Below are positions 47,401-56,300 of a stretch of DNA of 64,000 nt, one piece after another. The DNA lies in NCBI GenBank assembly GCA_013407085.1, contig JACCGJ010023187.1:1-64000 (forward strand). The letters run 5' to 3'. The position numbers and the translations under genes were made by a program. This stretch comes from Atriophallophorus winterbourni (lineage: Eukaryota; Platyhelminthes; Trematoda; Plagiorchiida; Microphallidae). The notes beneath the pieces were generated by a model. It was not told the origin of the DNA. It saw only the letters and a list, made by a program, of their open reading frames with translations, and did not search any database. Position 1 is the stretch's first letter. Each line of letters opens with the position of its first letter.

Positions 47401-50400
47401 CCTTTTTTCTTTCTTTCATCATGTACCTTCTTCATGGTATACTTGTTGGCACATCGTCTGTAAAGACTTGTGTTATAATAATAATAATAATGCGAAAAAA
47501 CGCTGGAGTCTCACCGCCAATGCTATTTTCTGATACGATATCTGTCTACGCCTAGGCAACCTGACAGTATCTTAGCGCACGTGCAGTCTATGACTGTGTG
47601 GCATTTGCAAATATAGATATATATGACTGGTGTTTATCTTGGATTTCAGCTGATATCATTATCCGGGATAGTATTACACCAGTATCAAGTACTCAACTTC
47701 CCTGCAATCATGAAAAAATAAAATCCTAAAGAGATGGGGATGGGTTAGACTCAAAAACTTACAGAGGTTACAGAAGACTAAGTATAAAAACAGGGATGAG
47801 GCGTCGATGCCTCGAATGTATCATGCATTCAATGAAGGTTCGTGAATGAGTGAGCCGATCGGATAGGTTTTAAGCGATTGCAGCTATTTTTCACTCATTT
47901 TACACCAGTGTATGTTGGGGAACCGAGTACACTCTTGTGCGATATTAATTTGGGTCGCGCGAACGAAAGTTGAAGGTCCGCCGTGACCCCGGAAATGATG
48001 ATATATATAAAGTGGATTCAAACAGATACCGTTGCATAGTGTTAGCAACGTATGAAAGCAATACAGCATCAAGTAGTCTCCTTATGGTTGCTTAACTTGA
48101 CAATACATCAAACTACAAATATGCTCTGAGTGTGCGGCGCTTGGTCTGACTTGCGTGATTTGCAACATCAAACATTCATAAGTAACAAGGAATAAAAATT
48201 GAACCAGGGATAACCACAGGCAATCTAAAAGCGGTTATTGTCAATAAATATTATTTTATGATTAGATAAAGGTAGACTGACTAAAGGCCAACGCCATAAC
48301 GGGGCCGTCTCTTTTTGCACAGAGGTGAAGAAGAGACGATCACTGTATAATTCGACTCGAAAATACTATCGAAAACGAAGAAACGGTTACGCGTCGGGGT
48401 CATTGGTGCGAACCCCGGACACAGGACAGCAATTTTACCAATCTAAACGGCTGAAAAAGGATGCAATTCTCACCGTCCAACAGCAATGACACCGAAGGTA
48501 GACGTTGAACCGGGCGCACCAAGAGGGCAGCAAGACTTTGACGGCCGGATTCTTTGCGACGTTCCACTTGACGCATAAAGGCCAAAAATCGAGGGAATTG
48601 TTCACCAAGATGATGCATATGAGGAGGACTATAGAACTGCATGTAATTTCCGTAGGCCTGTCAGAACAAATAAGTATGTATGTATGTATGAAAGCACAAG
48701 CCTGATCCAGGCAAAGTGCCGTACAGTCAGAGACTGCACGTAGGCTAAGATAAGAACAAATAAGGCGATATAGCGAGTCAATCAGAAAGAAGGAGCTATA
48801 GACTTGATATAAAACTTGTAACTCGAGGGTTCAGCCAGCTCGTATAGACTGACGTTTAGTCGAAATACTCTAGGTGCTGATCTTCACCAGCATTTACACT
48901 AAAAACTATGGTGTGTCTGTGATATTTATCGTACCATCGTTGTGCTACCCATTTCGCGCGCAGAGTAAAGATCATATAATCAGTCCACAAAATCTACCAA
49001 CGCATGCACTGATCGGGTAAGTGTGTCGTTGAATATCAGGGCTCAAGCAATTACTATATATTGCGTTTAATTCCAGTAATTGAACAACGATTCCAATCAA
49101 ATACATGCCTCTCCTAATCTCCGCAAACATCATGTGCAAACAATTCTGGTCACATGGATTCTACGAAGCATGGCATGGTATGATGGTATGAAAGCACAAG
49201 CCTGATCCAGGCAAAGGGCCGCACAGTCAGAGACTGCACGTTGGCTAAGATACTGTCAGGTTGCCTAGGCCTAGGCAGATATGCTTCGTAGAAGCATGCG
49301 TGGTATTCAATGAAACACTTACATAATCAAAGGTTGAAATCGAACAAAAACTAAGTATGAATGAGATGGCGCTGGAGCAGTAATCACAGTGATAGTACGA
49401 CTAACAGGAGGGTCATATAGAATGGTACATAAGATCCCGAAGCGTTTGCATTATGAGAATATATGATGATGATATATCCCAGTTTGGCAATGAAACGCAG
49501 ATTTAACAGTAGCTCAATAAAGAGCATAACTCGAGATACAACCTACTAAATAATAGAAAGTAGTATAAAAGAATAACATACAACAAACCTTATCCATTTC
49601 TTCTAAAACATCCATCTGCAGCACTTCACCCAAGCAGCTGTCGGTTGTCGACCAACTCGCTTCCAGCTGGTTGAGCTTTGGTTGCAATCTTTCGTGAAGT
49701 TCGAAGATTGGACCCAACTTTCCAAAAATATAATCCGCTTCTTGTCTGGGTAAAATGGCACCTCCAGACTGATCCTCATCCAAAACTTGCTGGGAACAGA
49801 CAAAATAACAACCCATAGCAAGTTTATCGACAGTAAAGCGACTACTAATGTTTTGAATACTTACCGGATATGCGACACGATATAGATAACGTAAAATATC
49901 GACATAGTTTCGTTCGGTGACGAAAAATTCGAAAACCCTGTGTTGACGCTTCTCTAATCGTACGTGCACGGGTGTCCCGGTTGCAGCTGAAAGTGATTTA
50001 AAAATGCGAAATGTTAGTCAAAAAAGAGAATAGAGCTCAGGAAACGAAAATGTATGTGTGAACACGTTACGTAGCAAGTTTCTTCTCAACATCATTGGGA
50101 CTAAGGGAGAAGACAAGATGAAACCTAAAGCAAACGTATTCTTCTAAAACAAAAAGTTTGGGCTTAAGTCTATGAGGCATTTCTCGAACGGAATTCACCG
50201 GTGTATATTAGCATTCTGGTTAGCGTTCTGGTCAATTTGATATGCTCTGAAATATAATGATGAAAACTGAAAGAAGGTGTGGCGCTGGCATCGAGCTACT
50301 CATTCGCAAAACCGAACACAAACACAACGGAAGTTGTAAAGATTGTGGAGTTTTCGCAACCATGTGATTTAGTTAACGCAGAATAACTCCATTTCGGTTT

Positions 50401-53346
50401 GTAAACGCACAAACTAGTGTGTCCACGAAGTTGTTTTGGATTGAACAATATGGTTGCCCAATACTATGCTTGAGGTATTTTGGATTTCTAGATCTATGGG
50501 GTTTATTTTGTAGCGAAGATTGGACCCCGGATCCGATGAAGTCAATATCCCTCGCACCCGTGATGTATCGATTTTAAAGACTTGTGGTCGGGTCTTCGTG
50601 TGGCCAATTGAAGTAAAGGTTTTTCAATTCCGTATTCTTTTGCCTAATTCGGTGTCCGGTCACTTAATCGTCAGATACTTAATCGCCGACACTTAATCAC
50701 CAGACATTTGATCCACAGACATTTAACCCGCAAGTTTATACCCGGTCACCTAATCTTCAGTCACTTAATCCCCAGTTTGATAACTTCGGAAGAATGCAGA
50801 ATACGTTTAAATGAATTTATTCAGCAGGAGAGTTATGCAAATGATTTTAAGAAGGTCAATCTTTCTGTAGTTGAGTATCGCTGAATTGCACGAGATGTCA
50901 TACCATGCAACGAAAAATAAGTGAACTAGGGATGAAAGCAGGTTATGAGGCAGACGATGATTTACGCCTCATGATTGTGCCGTTGAATGATGCATTACAG
51001 TCATTCTTTTCTTGCCAAAATCCCACCATGTGGACATTTCTTAACGGTTTGCGAAAGGATTGCCGACAGCATACGGTCTCAGTTCTTCAAGCAAGTGCTG
51101 GGGTTCATATCAAACAGAAGAAGAATGCTGAGATATGCGCACTTTTCAGAAGTTATCAAATTGACTGACTGAAGATTAAGTGACTTGGGGGTTAAATGTC
51201 TGGGGATCAAATGTCTTGTGGTCAAGTGTCTAGGGATTAAGTGTCGACGATTAAGGGTCTGACGATTAATTGTCTGACGATTAATTGTCTGACGAGTAAG
51301 TGTCAGTAAACCGCCTAATTCAACACAGATCAATTAACTCATTGGATAACTCTCGCCCATATTCACTAGGTATCATAAACCAATGTCGCATTACAGTTAC
51401 GAAAAGACACTGCAGACGTACTGCTATCTTTATCATATAGAGGTTTTCAGAAACAGTATCGTTGAACGTATTGCGGGACAGAAACCTTGACAATGTATTT
51501 AAACGGTCTGAATCCCGGTCACAAAGACGCATCAAACCGTTCTCGAAACAAGAAATTGCGATAAACAAACGAACCTGGTGTAGTGTCTCCGGTTGGTTGC
51601 GTGGAAGATCCCGATAGATTTACCGACGTTTCCGGAGCTGGCGTTCGGGATTTACGGGCGGTCGTGTGAAGCAGGCTCATACGACTCGTAGACCTTCGTT
51701 TCCCGCTAGCAGGAGTTGAAGTGACTTGGGATTGAATACTTTCGCCTGGAAAAACAACGAGGGGCATAAGCGGGTGCACACAAAAATGATTCAACTAGAA
51801 ACAACGTACGCAAACTCACTAGGAGTAGTCACTTCAGATGAGCTGGAAGTAAGTCGTGGTAACGTTTGTTCGGTAGATTCGCTTGCAGCCATTTCTTCCG
51901 CGTTGAGTACTTCTCGCAATGAGCCAACCAGTGAGTGCAATCCGAAAGGCTTTTGATCAGATACGGGTACAGCACTGGTGTTGTATTCACTGGTATTGGT
52001 TGCGTTCAACAACATGCCCGAATTGAAACTACTCGGAGGAGACCAAAACGTGTGCGAATCTTGAGCCGATTCTCGTGTGTGACCAAGTTGGCAAAGTCGT
52101 CTTTCACGATTGCTAGGAAATGACAAGGGGTCAGCGAGTTGGTTGAGAAGGTTTTCGTGACTAGATGACCCGCTCAGACTAGAAACAGAACCTCTATGGC
52201 GGTTGAACTGGGAACTAAAGCGTACGGTTGAATCGCGTGGAGGACTCACAAAACCACGGGGGGTATTTCGACGACGTGATGGAGATGTGATGAACGAAAC
52301 TGAAAGGCAGATACGAAATGGTTAAAAAGATGACGAGATAAAATGAGATAAATGATGTAAAAATAGTGAATCAAAAACACTGTCGTTTTAGAATAGACGA
52401 ACCAAACGAATATTGAAATCGCTCACTTTTCGTTACGGGCGAATTCTTCAACGAGCCTCCTTCAGAAGGAACCAGAGAAACTTTTGGAGATTTTTCCAAG
52501 GTCGCCTTTGGGGAATCTAATGAACGTGTTTCAAGTTCTTTTTCTGGAGTACATTTCAATGAGACGGTTTCGTCTTCTTCTTGGATTGCATCTTCAATGT
52601 CTGGTAATACGGAGGTGGGTGATAGGGTGGATGCGGGATGAGTTACCGTAGGTAAAGCCAATGGGGGTAGCGTGACACGTGTGCTGGATCTGGACGGTCC
52701 AGCAACGTATAAATAATGCTCCAAGTGACACAGACAAGTTAGCTGGACCGACAACCAGAACCATTCCAAACGCACCACCGGAACTCGATAGCTTGGAGCG
52801 AGTAGTGCCACACGGTAACGATCGTCGCTGGATAAGGGAGACATTTCTTGCGACAAGTGGCTAGTGTGTGAGGCGGGCACTGTGGACTCGGATACCAGGA
52901 GTTGTTTCAGTTGCTACATAAATAAAAAACGATAGGCAAGTCAAATCGAATGTTATCAGAAAGAAATGGTAAAATCGTGTGGTAGTGTTTCAGGCTCTGA
53001 AGACTCCCCCAGTCAACCCTTATTAGGCATTATCATCAAGCACAAGTGTTGCACAAGACAATGGCATGCAATATGAAAAAGGAAATTTAGATGTGAAAAG
53101 AGAAAGTACACAAGCAAAAGTGTATCAAAGGTGCAGAAAGAGCATGTTTTCAGTAGTTTCACTAACTGTGATTTGGCATGCTTTGGTCAACCCTAGTACC
53201 ACATGAAGGACAATCCATGACTGGAAAGATTCGTCATTCATACAAATCTCATCATAGCAAGCTAAAGTTATAACGCGTAAGATTTTTCAACAAAGGACAT
53301 CTAACAAGCAACCAGCAAGTAATACATACACACACACACATATATG

Positions 53347-53392
<46 letters not shown>

Positions 53393-56300
53393 CGGTAGAG
53401 CACCAAACAGGAAGAGCAAATCCGAGGAACAAACTGGGTTTCGTGCCGGTCGAGGGTGCATAGATCAAATATTCACGCTCCGTCACGGATGTTCAATCGT
53501 GCAGCATTTATGTGCTGTGCGGCTAACATCGTGCTAAATTGATTGGCCAACGGTAGTGAGCTGCATGCTGAAACAGGCTGGAGACTCACTACCATTTCTA
53601 TTTCTATTCCTCCTCATATCTGTCTAGGCCTGGGCAACCTGACAGTATCTTTGCCCACGTGCCGTCTCTGACTGTGCGGCACTTTGCCTGGATCAGGCTT
53701 GTGCTTTCATACATACATACAGTCACTAGAGCAACGCCACGCATTTCGTAGGCCAACTATAATATAATGCAACAAGCCCTGGATCGCCTGGCACTTGAAG
53801 CTTCAAGATATGGCATGTGCTTTGCGCCTAACAATTGTAAAACTCTTACCGGGGACTGGAGCGGCTCTCTTCCAAACCTAACTGTGTGCGATGCCAATCT
53901 TGAATTGGTCGACAGTTTTGTTTACCTTGGCAGTTAAATCTCTGCTGACGGTTGTGTTGAGGACGAGATCTCACAGCGTGTTCGCAAAACGGATGTAGCG
54001 TTTGCTAACCTTCGCCACTTGTGGCGTTGACGCGGTTTCACTCCATACTAAAGGCCGAGTGTATAACGCAGTGGTGCGTGCTACACTACTTCATGGCTGC
54101 GAAACCTCGTCTATCCGAGCGGAAGATGTCCGTCGGTTTTCTGTTTTTGACATCCATTGCCTACGTAGGATTGCTCGCATTCGGTGGAGCATCACGTTAC
54201 AAATATAGATGTCTACAAGCGGGTGTTAGGACAAAGTAGCCACGGACTGAGAGAAATGCTGATGCTTGCTCGTTTGCGATGGTTGGGACATGTTTTAAGA
54301 ATGCCTGCTCAGCGATTACTATATCGCGCCTTATTCGCAGAGCCTGGCAGAAGCTGGGAGAAACGACCGGATGGCCAGTTCATGACGTGGCGCGTTGGGA
54401 TGAAGAAACTCACCGTAGCGTTAGGCTCAGTTGGGCGTATTCGTTTGCCGTGGTGTGGTCCAAAAGCTCCACCTAATAGTTGGCTGGAAACCTTACGAGA
54501 TATGGCTGCAAACCGAAGTCAGTGACGGCAGTGTATTTTATGATCTGTGTCATAATTTTTTAATCCGGTATTATTTGATGGAAAAAACATAAAAAACAAA
54601 ACAAAAATCGCATGTAGTGAAACTACAAAAACAAGCTGCTTTTGCATATTCCGCTTGCCTGTTTTCCCTTTTTTCATGCGCTTGCTTATCTGCTTTTCCT
54701 GCTTCATACTGCTTGACACTTTGTCTGGCTCCAGACTTGTGCTGTACGATGATGATGACGAGGCTTGCGATTTCATACATACATACGTACACTGCACGAT
54801 TGCATATCCGTTATAGACTTGCGTGAGAAAAATATACTGTCAGGTTGCCCAGATCAGGCTAGATCATGATACATATAGTAATTATCATCAATATATTCAT
54901 CTTGAACTTCAACAAACCGATCTGACATAAGGCACTTGGTTATCCTACAAGTATAATAGTATTGTTTAAAAAAATAAAATAGTGCATGTTTATGAGGACA
55001 AAACGCAGGCAAACTTAGCCGCGGCGCCCAAAATCAAGCATAATGAAAATAAAGTGATCGATTAGTACAAAGAGACCTGCTAAGAGCCACTTACTTCTAT
55101 TATGTTTCCGTGGCCTGGCCAAGCGTCAGTGACGACTACGTGCGTTAGTCGTTCGTCCTGTAAGTCATCGGTCACAATGCCGTCGTGGTTAGTGACTAAA
55201 TTGCGCATTTCAATCAGTTCCTCGCTATTAGGTACGAAACCAACGAATGCCAGGCAAGTTTCTTGGAACACTTTGGCGCGATGCTTCGTCTGGAGGGTCA
55301 TTTAAAGGTCGGTAAATGAGAACATGTAATCAGTAACCATGACCCAATATACAAATACAATACAATATACAAATTTTACCAGAAAAATCGATAATGAATG
55401 CGTAAACAAGAATTTAGCCTGAACAGATTGTGAATTGAGTACATAAAATGCTGTAGATTTTTGCTAGTGTAGAGGATATCAAACTATGATATATCAATGG
55501 TCTGGATACAAATTGGGAAGATCAAGAGTACGAACAGCATCACACGTATGTATGTTGTTGCACAGACATTAACTGCCTGTAGCTGTCCTGTCCTCTGAAA
55601 GACAGACACAGCACTTCCAAAATTCGTCATCGACCCCAAACCCGTTCGCACCTGGCGTCGGCGGCAAGGTGGTCAAGTGAAAACCTGGCTGTCAACTGTG
55701 AAAGAGGATGTAGACACCCTGGGTCTGCGTACCGTCTACGGAGTTCGCAGGTGGGAACGAGACTGGATCACGATCTGCAACGATCTCGCCTCCGATCGAC
55801 GTGCGTGGGTTGGTGCGATCCGAGACATCAATGAAGCCGGCTAATCCACTCGTGGAGCCAGCCGCACAAAAGTAAAAGTAAGTAAGTAAGTGTAGAGTGG
55901 TATACTCTCATGTTACCAAGGCCTAGATAGAAAGTAGAGAATTTCTAAACGGTTACACACCGCTAGCAAGTACCGTATTCTTAATTGCCATCTAACCATT
56001 ATACAAAAAGTCTTAAACATATGGAAAATGAGGGATAATATCATATATTATCGAGAATGAACATTAGTATCATCCTAATGTGGCTGGGAGTTGAATTAGT
56101 AGAATAGCCCGGTAAATCTGTAAGGTAGCAGTTATTTTTGTTTGATGTGCATAGAAGAAAAACGTCATTCTGATGCACTCTGTTTGCATATGGTAGTGAC
56201 ACGTTAAATGTTCTCGCATATTACAAGTGATTGGTGAAGCAAATGACATGAATTTGATAATGGGGGTGCAGGGACATGGGAATAAACAGACCGTTTGTCA

